Assembly (NCBI GenBank): GCA_002077045.2
Contig: KZ111141.1
Span: 1,759,093-1,823,092 of the forward strand
Direction of reading: 5' to 3'
Length of the DNA stretch: 64,000 nt
Origin: Rachicladosporium sp. CCFEE 5018
Taxonomy: Eukaryota > Ascomycota > Dothideomycetes > Cladosporiales > Cladosporiaceae
Shown: in pieces, positions 44,810 to 55,447 of the stretch
How positions within the stretch are numbered: position 1 is the first letter of the stretch
Layout: each line of letters begins with the position of its first letter
The notes under the pieces: generated by a model
Told to the model about the DNA's origin: nothing
Database searches by the model: none
Seen by the model: only the letters and a program-made list of their open reading frames with translations
Program-made: the position numbers and the translations under genes

Positions 44810-45433
44810 ATGGCTGACGCCACATGGACATGCGCAATCTATAAGGATCCTCATCCAGCATACTGCTTCGTCCCCCAAATCTGCGAGCACAAACACTGTG
44901 CGCCCTGCGTCGAAAAGCACTATCGCAACGCGCAAGGTGAAAAGCCCTACATCGCGCCATTCTGCTGCGGCCGAGATTTCGACTGGTACGAGGTGAAGGC
45001 TTTCTTAAAAGCAGCCTTTGTCAAGCAATATGAGAAGGTGAAGGAGGAGCTGGAGAGTACCAACCCACTCTACTGCAGCAATCGCGACTGCAGCATCTTC
45101 TTAGGCGTCGATGACGTCGAGGAGACAGTCGCTACATGCCCCGAGTGCGAGAAGGAGACATGCACCTTGTGCCGACACACTGAGCATGAAGGACCCTGCA
45201 AGAAAGATTCGGCAGAAATCGAGACATTGAAGTTGGCGAAGACGGAGGGCTGGAAGCAGTGCCCTGGATGCAAAACCGTGATTGATCGTATCGATGGTTG
45301 CGAGGAGATGATGTGAGTACATACCTTGACTCGTGAAGAAGACATACCAGTGCTGACGTTCCATAGATGTCGCTGTGGCACCACGTTCTGCTGGGATTGC
45401 GGCGAGATCATTGATCTGTGTCCCTGCGAATAA
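44810..45433 (+). CDS. RBR-like protein 2, short, with missing zinc ligands
   Basis: Exons 44810-45312 and 45367-45433 (54-nt intron) give 189 aa, reading MADATWTCAIYKDPHPAY. The order RING1-IBR-RING2 is kept and there is almost nothing else. RING2 reads CPGCKTVIDRIDGCEEMICR then CGTTFCWDCG, so the catalytic-position Cys (D-G-C) is present. The neighbouring His seen in the other two copies is replaced by Glu. In RING1 the first pair reads C-A-I-Y instead of C-x-x-C, so a zinc ligand is missing. The intron falls between the E-E-M and I-C-R codons, the same place as in RBR gene 3. The E2-binding RING1 may be weakened, so activity is uncertain. Confidence 0.82.
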
Positions 45434-45972
45434 CTTCACCATCGGACTTCCTCAACCAGCAGCATACGTGGCGCACCGCTTACCAGAAGATGCTGCGCAT
45501 GAACCGTCGTCCGCTTTGGTGCCTTGTCTGCGGCTCTTGAGTGCGTGTTGATTCAGAGTGTAACTTCAGGCAAAATGCGGTAGTAGGCACCGGTATGGTA
45601 CTGCACTGTATCGACCTTAACTACTCAGCATGATGCGTACTGTCAGGATGAACGCTTTGTCCAGGTCCAGAGTATGTGGGAGCGCAGTAATGCGGGATCG
45701 GGCCTGATGCTAGAGCATTCGGCATACCTGAGAGGAGCAACAGCGGCACATACGACCAGGATAAGTCATGCCTTCGGCGTTCAACAGATCATACCTGAAG
45801 CCAGATCCCGTGTAGAGCGTGCTTTTTTGGGGCACCTCCGCATTTCCTCCATCGCTCCTTCCCACACTCGTGAGAGGTCCCGAAATCTTGGCTCGCAACC
45901 TGACAGTACCAAATCCAGTCGGATCTCTCGACACTCAATGATTCTTCACCTCGTCATTTGATTGCGCGTCAC
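45434..45972. other. intergenic between RBR genes 2 and 3
   Basis: No gene or relic recognised. Confidence 0.5.
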
Positions 45973-46883
45973 ATGGCAGACTCCGGCTGTACCGTCTGCG
46001 GCGGATATTACTCTCATCACAAAGTCCATACTCCAGCCTGCAGCCATCCGTACTGCGCCGGCTGCTTAAGTCAGATGTACCGAAGCTCTCTCGTCGAGAA
46101 GCCCTTCTTCCGACCGCGATGTTGCATTGCTCTTGATTGGGAAGTGGCGAAGCGTTTCCTGCCGAAGGTTCTAGTGCAAGAATTCGAGACGAAGCGCGAG
46201 GAGCTCGAGGCAGTCAATCCTCTTTACTGCCATCAGTCGAGATGCAGTAAGTTCATCGGATCAGATAACATCGCCGACGGCGCTGGCAATTGCGTCAAAT
46301 GCGAGAAGAGTACTTGTGTAGCTTGCAAGTGCGCCGCACATTGGGGAGTATGCGCTCCGGATCCTATAGAGTCGAAAATCCTGGGCCTCGCACGTCAAGA
46401 AGGCTGGAAAAGATGTCCGAGTTGCAAGACCTTGATCGAGCGCACCGAAGGTTGCGACCATATGAGGTAGGTACTCTCTGTGCAAATTATAATGGCGATC
46501 GCTGATCGACCATTAGGTGCGACTGCGGCGAGGAATTCTGCTTTAGCTGCGGCAAATCCATGGTCACAGACTATTGCTCGTGCGAAGATATGGAGCCACC
46601 GACCCCTATGGACTATTGGCAAGCCCTGCGAGAGAATTGTGTCCACGAGCAGTGGCACCGCCGCGAAGGACCTCACCGATGTCCTGGTTGTAGCAACGAC
46701 ATGCGCTTCCATATCTTGCAATGCAATCGCTGCGCACTGCAGAGATGTCTTGGGTGCCGGGATGACTTGGTGGCAGATTGTGAGTCCGCCCTTGTTGCTC
46801 AAGTAAGAGATTTATCTGACGTGTATCCCAGAAGCCTGACGCAGGGTTCCATACAAGTCGGCATGAAAATTATAGAGCGATAG
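45973..46883 (+). CDS. RBR-type E3 ligase-like protein 3 with extra C-terminal finger
   Basis: Exons 45973-46466 and 46517-46883 (50-nt intron) give 286 aa. The start is the first ATG (MADSGCTVCGGYYSHHKVHT), matching the N terminus of RBR gene 2. RING1 has a complete C-T-V-C pair. IBR: CVKCEKSTCVACKC. RING2: CPSCKTLIERTEGCDHMRCD then CGEEFCFSCG, with the catalytic-position Cys. After RING2, about 90 further residues carry another set of Cys pairs (HRCPGCSNDMRFHILQCNRC, RCLGCRDDL), probably an extra zinc finger. Gene 2 lacks this tail. An alternative donor in the tail (near 46780) would stop the protein a few codons after DDLVAD. Confidence 0.82.
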
Positions 46884-47095
46884 AGGAGAGTATACATACA
46901 GCATGGGAGATTGGCGATGATGGAGGTCGTACATACCTGGAGTTGCTCACGGAGAGCGAGCAACAGTGGGACGTGCGTTCTGGTCATTCTGACGGCAAGT
47001 TGTGCTAAGCTTTTGCGGCTGCTCGTCCTGCTCATAGCAGATCCAATGGCGAACCATACACGCCCCTTTTCGCAATGCAGGATGCAGACTCCATT

Positions 47096-47605
47096 TTAAG
47101 AGCTTCCGCCATCCTGGTACTGTTTCGGACTTCCAGACTTGTGCTTTCCACTCCCGCTACCGCCGCTTGTTCTTGCCCGTCCAGCTTCGCCGGCTTGCGA
47201 TGCTGATCCCTCCGAGCCACCTTCTTGGGCATGCCTCGGCTTGCTGACCTCCTGGTTTGCCGGGCTCACGTCGAGTGGGTTACCGTCCTGTGACACTGAT
47301 CAGCCGACGGTCTTCGAAAAAACCTTGCTGATCCATCACACCTTCCCACTCTCCTTCTCAGCCGCCGCATGTTGTTCCTCAGGCCGTGTCTTGTCCCGAC
47401 TGAAGGCGGCATCTTCCACTGCCGCAGCCCCAGGGTCTGAACCGCTTTTCGTATATTCATTGGGCTCAACCTTCATGCTGTCCTTGTCTTGGGCATCTTT
47501 GTGTGCTGCGAGGCGTGCTGACTGGGACATTGGGCGGGTGCTTCGGCGGGCTGCAGCGAATGCTGGTCTTGCAAGGAGCGAGCGACGGAGGGAGAGGGAG
47601 AACAT
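47096..47605 (-). CDS. small mitochondrial-type fungal protein, unknown function
   Basis: Exons 47605-47342 and 47287-47096 (54-nt intron) give 151 aa. The N terminus, MFSLSLRRSLLARPAFAAAR, is basic, Ala/Arg-rich and free of acidic residues: a mitochondrial presequence. The mature part is hydrophilic and disordered: NEYTKSGSDPGAAAVEDAAF, then after the splice DGNPLDVSPANQEVSKPR and a Gly/Ser/Lys tail. I recall similar short proteins with the NPLxVSPANxEVSKPR block as conserved in filamentous fungi, without a function. It separates the RBR trio from the MYND cluster and is probably an old resident gene. Confidence 0.8.
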
Positions 47606-47957
47606 TGCACAGGAGAGACTCTTCGACGATTTGCAAGTGATATTCCCGTGCTACAGTGATTGAGTTGCAGACTGATCAAGTCCAGGAAGAGGAATAGCAA
47701 CTTGACTAGGATTTCCCAAGCCACATCGCGTCAATGGAAGTGAGGTCAATCATGACGTGAGAAGCTAGCCATTTTGGGCTCTTGGAGCATCTCCTGAAGT
47801 CAGAGCTGAACGCAGAATTATATTCATTTGCCTAGATACGCGATGTTAATCGCCAGAAACGTGTCCAGCGGTTCTCTGCATACTGTGCGAGGCCATTTGT
47901 TCGCCATGGCAAGTCCGGAGCGTGACCTTGAGGTCGACTCCATCTTCTTACGCCTTT
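47606..47957. other. intergenic
   Basis: Promoter of the small mitochondrial gene and 3' flank of the first MYND gene. Nothing else seen. Confidence 0.5.
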
Positions 47958-49051
47958 CTATCCGAGACCTGGGCACTCTGTATTTGACCATCGCGAAACA
48001 GACTTCTTCAACACCTTGACAATCGAGCCGCCCATCCCGCCATCTTTGTCAGCTTTCACCATGCTCTCACTGATGCGTGCTTCGAAGCTTTTGAGGTACG
48101 CCCGCTTTCCGGACCCATACTGCTTCTCGTGGAGTTTCACGAGCTCGGCAATCTCCACGTACCCGTGCTGGACGCTAGTTGCATTCCCAACGGCGTGTCT
48201 CAACATTATGCGCATGGCATCGGAGTACATGAACAGGAGACACTCCCGGCTCAGTGGTCTGGTAGCATCGGCTTGACCGAGGTGTTGTGCGAGCTTGGTC
48301 CTGGAACTGGGTGTTGCTATTGCCAGGGGGTGCGAATCCGAGTACCGAAATGGTACGCTGCTCGACACAACGCGCCCACGGTATCGCAGTCTGTGTGGCC
48401 CCATACCTTGCGCCGGTCAGGTCCAGCGCCCAGTAGCTTTTGGCCGCGAGCTTGATGCGAGCAATCCAGAAGAATTCCGCCTGCGAAGCCTGATGCCACT
48501 TTAGCAAGGGAACGGACTGGGACGTGACTTTAAGCTCCTCGTAGCTAGCAACGGTACCTGGGACTTGCGTTAGCATCGAACGAACCCAGCGCTGTTCCCA
48601 CGCACAAGGCACTTACCTTTCAGTACCTGCCGCAGCACGTGGATCATCTCGACGGGCACAGTGAACGGTCCACAATTGGAGAGCATGGCCATCTGCTCCA
48701 CGGGTGTCAGATGATCCCCTTGGAATGCCATACGATGCAGATCCGTGTTAGTCGTTGTATGGATGTGGAGCTGGCCATTGTCCATACGATCCATGTTGCT
48801 GATGATGTGAGTCCAGGCATTGCGCATGTGTGCGTAGAAGCTCGCTTGCAGCAGGTCTCCGGCGCGATAGAGTTGCTTGCGCATGTTCTTTCTCTTACAT
48901 TCCCTTTTATGCGTGGGCCAATCTTGGGGGTCTGACACGCTGGGCTGCAATAGGATGTCACGGAGACATCACCATCGTATGTTTGACCCTCACTGCAGGC
49001 GCTGCAGCATTTATGCGCAGGTTCACCGCATACGTCGCAGAGGGAAGCCAT
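47958..49051 (-). pseudogene. MYND-finger family member 1, frameshifted
   Basis: The ATG at 49051 opens MASLCDVCGEPAHKCCSACS and YCSPACQ, then the frame is lost at about 48936: DWPTHKRECK, the end of the MYND finger, continues in another frame (two extra bases or one lost). RKQLYRAGDLLQASFYAH and the LKG splice site (intron 48616-48558) follow. Exon 2 reads YWALDLTGARYG then AIPWA, but a second shift between about 48400 and 48290 moves the C-terminal part (SVQHGYVEIAELVKLHEKQY) to a third frame. Exon 1 is 435 nt against 433 in the intact neighbour at 49421-50474. Two independent lesions make a pseudogene likely. Sequencing error is possible but would need to happen twice. Confidence 0.8.
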
Positions 49052-49420
49052 GCTTGAAGGCTTTGAAAGTTCTTGGGAATGCAGAGGGAAGTATGTACGT
49101 GTCTGAAGTGCTTATACGTACGTGGGTGATCTTGACGATGGCTAGGGTGACGATGGCTAGGGTGCACTGTGGCGACAGATGCGCTAAGTGAGACCTCCAT
49201 TTGCGCCGGTCACCTCATATTTCTAGCATGCTTTGACGACGCGACTTCTGATCACCTCCGGCTAGAACAAACCAGTGTGCAGAAGAGATCGTACATACGG
49301 CCCACCCGAGTCGAAATACCCACAGGCCACCTCCAGCGATCTCACAGGCATCGAAGACTTGCGTCGCACTGAACTATGTCCTGAATCGCGGCTTGCCCCG
49401 ACTGTTCACAATCTCCGAAA
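49052..49420. other. intergenic between MYND members 1 and 2
   Basis: Contains the 15-bp tandem repeat at 49134. No gene. Confidence 0.5.
49134..49163 (+). repeat. 15-bp exact tandem duplication
   Basis: GACGATGGCTAGGGT occurs twice head to tail, about 85 bases upstream of the ATG of MYND member 1. Probably simple slippage. Confidence 0.8.
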
Positions 49421-50474
49421 CTACCCTGAAGTGCCGGACAGCATGGCTGGCAGCTTGCTGTAGACACCACCCACCGCCAAGAAAACCTCGATCTCCTGAG
49501 CGAAGTTTGCCGCCAATTGCTCAAGAAAGTGCTGCTGAGCAGTCTCGAAATTGACGTTGGACAGCTTCATCAACTCTGCCAGGTCGCGATAGCCATGCTC
49601 CTCGCTCATCGAAGCCGCGAGAGCCTTGTCGGTCAACTCTTTCCTTACCCCGCTCAGTATGTTGTTCTTCGCCCAGCCATTCGCAGTCTGCTCCCTCTTC
49701 ACAAAGGCGCGGACCTTGATCATCTCTGCGTCGCTTGCCCAGTGCATGCAGCCTGCGGGGATGGTACGGATAGTGGCCGTGAGGTACTTGTTGGCGAACG
49801 AAGTCCATGGCATCAAGGGCTGCGTGTTGCCGTAGATCGCCCCTCCGAGATCGATCGCCCACACGGACTTGTCGGCCAACTTTGCACGGTAAAGGTAGTG
49901 ACTTGATAGATCGTCTCTGAGGGGATGCCATTCAATAAGGGGACCGAGCGTTGGCTCGACGTTAACAATTTCGTAGGCGGAGATCGTTCCTGCACGTCGC
50001 GTCAGCATAATGTAGACCGAGAGCTCATACTCAGGCCATACCTTTGAGGGCCTGCTGCACCATATTTGCCATCTTGGTAACCGCCGCCATCGTATTGCAG
50101 TGTGCCAGCACAGCCTTCTCCTCGGATCCTACCAAGCCAAAGCCTGGAAACCCTATGAACGTGTGCGATGGCTCCGATAACGTATACAGGCGGAGCTGAC
50201 CGTCAACGCCGCGCTCGGCCTTGACTTCGGCATAATCCCATGAGGCTCTGGCGAGGATGTAGTAGCTGGCCTGTAGGAGATCTGTAGCACGGTAGAGCTG
50301 TTTGCGGAGATTTGCGCTCCTACACTCGGACTTGTGAGTAGACCAATGAGGCTTCTGGCACTCAGTCCCGCAGTACCATGTTGATGTGGCATGGCCATCG
50401 AGATCGACTCCTTCGCTGCAGCGGCTGCAACGATGCTTGGCTGGGTGGCCGCATACCGTGCACGGGTTGACCAT
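49421..50474 (-). CDS. MYND-finger family member 2
   Basis: Exons 50474-50042 and 49989-49421 (52-nt intron) give 333 aa. The ATG at 50474 (MVNPCTVCG) is the first real start. The MYND finger covers residues 5-50: CTVCGHPAKHRCSRC, WYCGTECQKPHWSTHKSEC, all eight ligands present, with a longer loop between the second and third pairs than in classical MYND. RKQLYRATDLLQASYY follows. The phase-1 intron splits the Gly codon of ALKG. The second exon shows VWAIDLGGAIYG and LMPWTSFANKYL, the family C-terminal motif, then helical sequence ending LSGTSG. MYND fingers bind Pro-rich peptides. The C-terminal domain is one I cannot name, and there is no SET domain. Confidence 0.85.
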
Positions 50475-50898
50475 GGCCGCTTGTTGCGTGGATGTCGGGG
50501 TTGGTAATTTGGAAGCAGTGTAAGTCAAAGTGTTTGGGCTCTGATGTGATTAATGCCGGATTGAGTATGCATGTGAGTGGCGCTATCGTTAAAGTCGGAT
50601 GGTGCAGTTCTGCCACTTCAGTGAGCTCTTGACTTCACTTTGGTCCTCTTCACTTCGGGGTTCTTCACTTCTCGAAATCTAGACGCATGTGTGCAGAAAG
50701 TGTCTGCCAAAGTCGACACAGCACATGTAAGGTGGGTACCCGAACTCACCACTGTGAATGCACAAGTAGGGCATGCGACCTGTTTGCGCAATTAGATCGA
50801 CAAACACAACTTCCGACTACTTTCTCGAGATTCGAAGACTGCTTTTGATACAACATCGACAAAACACTCAACACTCAACTCATTCGATCGCACCCACC
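50475..50898. other. divergent intergenic region between MYND members 2 and 3
   Basis: Shared upstream region of two oppositely transcribed paralogues. It contains direct near-repeats of cttcact (around 50632-50672). No gene. Confidence 0.5.
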
Positions 50899-51989
50899 AT
50901 GGAGTCCGAGAGTCCTTCTCGACTTCACAGCTGTGCAGTCTGCGGCAAAGATGCCTCCAGTCGCTGTGCAGGCTGCGTCGATGGCGTCGACGTCTACGAA
51001 AACATCAACATAACCTGGTACTGCTCAAAGACATGCCAGAATACCCACTGGTTCACGCACAAGACCGACTGCAAGAACTCCAGCCATCGCAAACACCTCT
51101 TCCGTGCGGGGGATGCGCTGCAGCAATGTTTCTATCTCTTTGCGCACAAGTACTGGAGTCGTCAGAATTTTTCCTTCACTCGCGACGATGCAGACAAACT
51201 GCACGTCCGTGTTGAGGAGGACACGATGGCACCAGATCTCAAACTGTATACTTTCCCGGGCGACGATCTGCCGGAGCCCGAGAGGCAAGCTCTGCTTGCG
51301 CATCACATGGGCCCAGTGGCTGCTGTGGCCTTTCACGTGCTGACGAAGCACTTGCTCAAAGGTCAATCACTTCTACCTCTCCTTGCGTGCCATATGCTAA
51401 TCTCCTTCCAGGCTGCTGTACCGATGTCTCTGAGGTTATGATCGATGCCAAGCCAATCCAGATCATATCCTGGATCGACTGTGGTGAGGATCGCAACAAC
51501 AATGAAGAGAACATCGATTCAGTCCCCAAGATCACCTTGAAGGACGGCAACACATACGCACTCAAACTCACAAGCGCGCAGTACGGACTGAAGTGTGTCA
51601 CGCCTTGGGACGAGTTCGCTTCGCAGCTCATCCGCAATGTCAAGTCTGTCGACAAGCTCAGCGCAGCGTTCAGGCGCGTTCATGCCAGCATGATGCAACG
51701 TGCGCATCACGCTCGGCTTGCTGGGAAGGAGGTTCTGGACGAAGAGTCAATGTACGACTGCCGTATGGCGGCGTATGCGTATGCTGTTGAGAGCACTGCT
51801 ATGAGCGGCAACGCCATCGGTGCCGCGGATTTTGCCCTACAAGAACGCGAGTTCCTTCCGGCAAAAGCCGCCTTCCTGGTACGCTTCGCTGCTGCGACTG
51901 ACTCCACAGTCGCTGAGCTAAGGGCAGGTGGTGGTTTCGCAGGCGTGGCCGTGCACCTGGCGGCACTGATGATGGCAAGACCTACCTGA
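50899..51989 (+). CDS. MYND-finger family member 3 (opposite strand)
   Basis: Exons 50899-51361 and 51412-51989 (50-nt intron) give 346 aa, the only family member on the plus strand. Context ccaccATGG is a good start. MYND finger: CAVCGKDASSRCAGC, WYCSKTCQNTHWFTHKTDC, all ligands present. Then RKHLFRAGDALQQCFYLF. The intron again interrupts the Gly codon after L-L-K. Exon 2 has an inserted acidic loop (DCGEDRNNNEENIDS), then YALKLTSAQYGLKCVTPWDE and FASQLIRN, and ends MMARPT. It has diverged most in loop length but keeps every family landmark. Function unknown. Confidence 0.85.
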
Positions 51990-52155
51990 GGACTTACTTG
52001 GGAGGGGTGTTGGGTGCGGCCATGCCCGTGTGACACGGCTCTTTAAAGTCTGATGGCCTACAGAATAGGCATGCGGCGATGCAGCTAACTAGGTGTGCTA
52101 CTTTCCTCTGACAGTCGTGGTGTTATACCTTTGCCTCCGCTCTTTGCTCTCTCTC

Positions 52156-53162
52156 TCACTTCGACCCAGCAACCATCCTGGCAACCCAACGATCGAAGCT
52201 GCCAGCCTGCCTCGCCTGATCCAGCAACTCAGCCATCTTCGTAGCGAAGTGAGTGAGCAAGATCGCCTTCTTGCTCTCGTAGTCTCCCGCCGGCAGCTTG
52301 ACCAGTGCGCCCAAGTCAGCAACATCGTCCACCGCCTCCATGGCAGCATACAAAGCCGCCTTCATGTGGCCACGGTGGCGCGCAATCAACATGATCTTCC
52401 TCAAGTCCTCACTTACTCTCCCAGACCGTTTGATAGTCCTCAATACCGCCTGCAGATTCTCGTCGAAGCCAGTTACCAGATGTCCGCCTTGACACTTGCC
52501 GATGTAGCTTTCAATATACTTCTCGGCGAACTGGTTTGACGGAACAACGGACGACGGGCGACCAAACTGGGCGCCGGTGATGTCCAGGATGTAGATAGCG
52601 GTGTCGGAAAGCTCCACGCAGTATATGTTGGTGGTGGGCGGAAACCAGCTCTGAACCTCCTGCTCGGGACTCAATGGCCCAGTTACCGGCATTCGCTTCA
52701 CGTCGACGCCTATCTCCTCGCAATTCACGATCGCCCCTGTCGATAACATGTCAGCGCACTTTCCATAACACAGAAATATCCACGCTCACCTTGAAGAGCG
52801 CTCTCAATCATCCCGTACATCGCCACAGGAGGGCTGAGTTCAGTACCCCACTGGATCATATTGCTTCCGGCATTCAGCTGATCGCGAATCGACTCCTTCT
52901 CTTTCGGCATGAGTGCAGCGTGTGCTTCGTAGATCTGGCGTAGAACATCTCCAGCGCGGAAGAGCTGCTTGCGGGCGTTCCTGAGCTTGCAGATTGGCTT
53001 ATGCGAAGGCCAATGCGCGATCTGGCAATCTTTGCCACAGTATTGCGTGATTTTGGGCTCACCGTATATCGTGAGACCGTCCAGACATTTGCCGCACCGA
53101 TACTTGGAGTCCTTGCCGCAGACTTCACAGGGTGATGGAGATGGCTGTGGCGAAGAAGCCAT
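52156..53162 (-). CDS. MYND-finger family member 4
   Basis: Exons 53162-52790 and 52736-52156 (53-nt intron) give 317 aa. MYND finger: CEVCGKDSKYRCGKC, QYCGKDCQIAHWPSHKPIC, complete. RKQLFRAGDVLRQIYEAH follows. The phase-1 intron is after A-L-Q in place of L-K. Exon 2 contains IYILDITGAQFGRPSSVVPS and NQFAEKYIESY, in which the usual PW is P-S-N-Q. The C-terminal helices include LGALVKLPAGDYESKKAILL, matching the LAELMKL...FETAQQHFL region of member 2. It ends VAGSK. Only about 160 bases separate its stop from that of member 3 (convergent). Confidence 0.85.
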
Positions 53163-53910
53163 GGTGCGGGAGCTGTCGAGGAAAGAGATGATGTAGATGA
53201 GCCCGAGTGTTAGATCGGCGTCGTGAGAGAGTTTGTGAGTGGCAGAATAAGGCGCTCACATAAGCGTGAAGACTGACCGCGTAGGTCGTTTGGCAAACGG
53301 CAGGAGCTACCTGTCTCATGCAGGCAGCCGCGCCACTTGTCGGGCCATCGCACATTGATGGAGAGATTGACACGGGCAGACCTTGTTGGGGGAAATTGCT
53401 GGACTGTGGCAGCACGGCGATAGGCTCCCAACAAGCTAAACAGGTGTTGGATGTATGCCACAGACTCCAAGTCTGACGCAAGTGCGCGGTAGAGTGTGAG
53501 GCGTGGCGGTCAGATGACTGAAGCGGCGAATAACATAGGTCTTGGGAGGCACACGGCAGAAGGAACTTGTATCGTGCAGGCAGCCGTTAGATCTGCCAGG
53601 AGCCACTGCAGCCATATGGTTCTATACTCTGTAAAGCTTACTGCTCAATGCGTGCTGTATGAGTCCCAAGGTATCGAGGTAAGATACCAACGACAACCTC
53701 GGTCGATTGCGAGTCCGCTGCTAAGGCCATGGGTATGCTTCTAGCCGGGATGTCTGCTGCATACGAGGGTCCCTCTCTTCATTCGCGTGTCGACAACCCC
53801 TGAGATAGCCATTACCTGCTCGACAGGTAAAACGTCCGGCAACGCGTGACCTTCGGGTATGAGACTCTTGAGGCCACGCTGAGCCCCCCAGGTGCTCGTC
53901 CGACTGCTCC
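53163..53910. other. intergenic between MYND members 4 and 5
   Basis: About 750 bases with no coding frame that resembles the family. Two copies of a short tgcaggcagccg motif (near 53320 and 53577) occur. Confidence 0.5.
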
Positions 53911-54931
53911 TCATACAATGTCATCCATCCTGGCGAGTAACGAATTCAGCCAGTCTAGTAGCGATCCCTCCTGTTTGACCATCTGATTGTACTCCCTTGC
54001 CTTCTCAGTGAACTTCCGCGCGAAAGTTCTGTGCGCCACCTCAAACTCGGCCCTGGGCAGTCGAATCATTGAACTCAAATCCCTCACAGTCATGTTCCTT
54101 ACGGCCCTCGCCGCCTCTTCGAACGCAATGTGCATGTTGCTCTCATGACGACTGATCAAGAAAGTCACAAGCTGCGGAGTGCTCATGATCGCGTTGTGCT
54201 TGCACTCTGTCGCATCCGACAGGAGCTGTGTCTTGAACGCCCCTGACAGATATCCCGCTCCGTGACTCTCGACAACGTTGGCGACATGTCTGTCCTCGAA
54301 ATCTGTCCACGGTATGACAGTAGGCTGGTGGCTATCGCTGGTAATAGCAAGATCGAAAGCGAGGGAGCTGGAGTCCGGGAGGATCAAGCGGTAGACTACA
54401 CCGGACTTGGATTCGACTGACTCAGGCTCATTGGCAATATCGGTGCTATCATTGAAGAGTGGGCTCTTCAGAATGACCATGACTTCTTGGTACTCAATCC
54501 CTGTTCCTGGACGCGTCGCGTCAGTATGTGTTCATCATTTTCGAAAGCACAAATCACTTACCTTTCAGAGCCGCTTTGACTAAAGTGTGCATAACGGCCG
54601 GGAGGCTGAAATGCTTCTCCCACGCAATGGGTCGCTTGGGCACGTATCCTGTTTCCTCTGACATGTCTTGTTGCAGGAGCTCGGCATTGAGCAGAGCGAG
54701 TGGACGAAGCAGTTCGCCAACGCGCCAGAGATGCTTGCGTGCATTCTTGACTTTGCACTCCACTTTGTGTGTTCCCCAGTGCAAAGTCTGACATTCTCCG
54801 CCGCAATAGTGAGTGATTTCGACGTGGCCATGCATGTTAAGCCCTTCAGTGCATTTGGCGCAGCGGTAGCCGGCGGGTTTGCTACAGACTACGCATTGCG
54901 TCTGCGGGTGGTCGAGTTCTCGCGCCATCAT
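53911..54931 (-). CDS. MYND-finger family member 5
   Basis: Exons 54931-54562 and 54506-53911 (55-nt intron) give 321 aa from MMARELDHPQTQC. MYND finger: CVVCSKPAGYRCAKC, HYCGGECQTLHWGTHKVEC, complete. RKHLWRVGELLRPLALLN follows. The intron splits the Gly codon of LKG. Exon 2 has LAFDLAITSDSHQPTVIPWT then DFEDRHVANV, so the A-x-Y-G part of the family motif is lost but PW..F is kept. The end is helical (AHRTFARKFTEKAREYNQMV). The frame is intact. Substrate and partner are unknown. Confidence 0.85.
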
Positions 54932-55447
54932 TGTCCGATCCCTGCAAAGAAAGTGTGTTGGCTGGGTTGACAAGCTCAACAGGCTCTATAGGCAGTGGTG
55001 AGTAGTCGTATGCTTTTATCTAATCGCAGAAGTGACCAGAACTTTCCCTGCAAGAAGCACGGCAGGAGCGACCCAGAGGCTCCTATGTCCCACCAGTCCG
55101 CACTTGAACGCTGATCGTCATGCATGACCGCCTACAAGATGTCCTGCGAGGTCAGAGGAGGTAACACGAGAGTGCAGATGGACCGATCCTTGACGACCTT
55201 GTCTTGAATAGCAGTGGGTGGACCGTTGGTATCTTGGCTAATGTGATGCGATGCTTCGCCAAGCAATGGTCATCAGTAATGGCTGTGGCACGCCGGGAGG
55301 ATGTACAGCATCATGGCTGTAGGAGAGTGCAAGTTGAGAACACAGTGTGCACTTAGACAGCCTTCCAAGCCATTCGCACGCCCAGCTACCACAAACCCTT
55401 CCAAAAGGAGAAGGTCAGTTTCCCGTAATTCCCGAAAGACCACCAGA
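54932..55447. other. intergenic between MYND members 5 and 6
   Basis: No gene or relic recognised. Confidence 0.5.
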
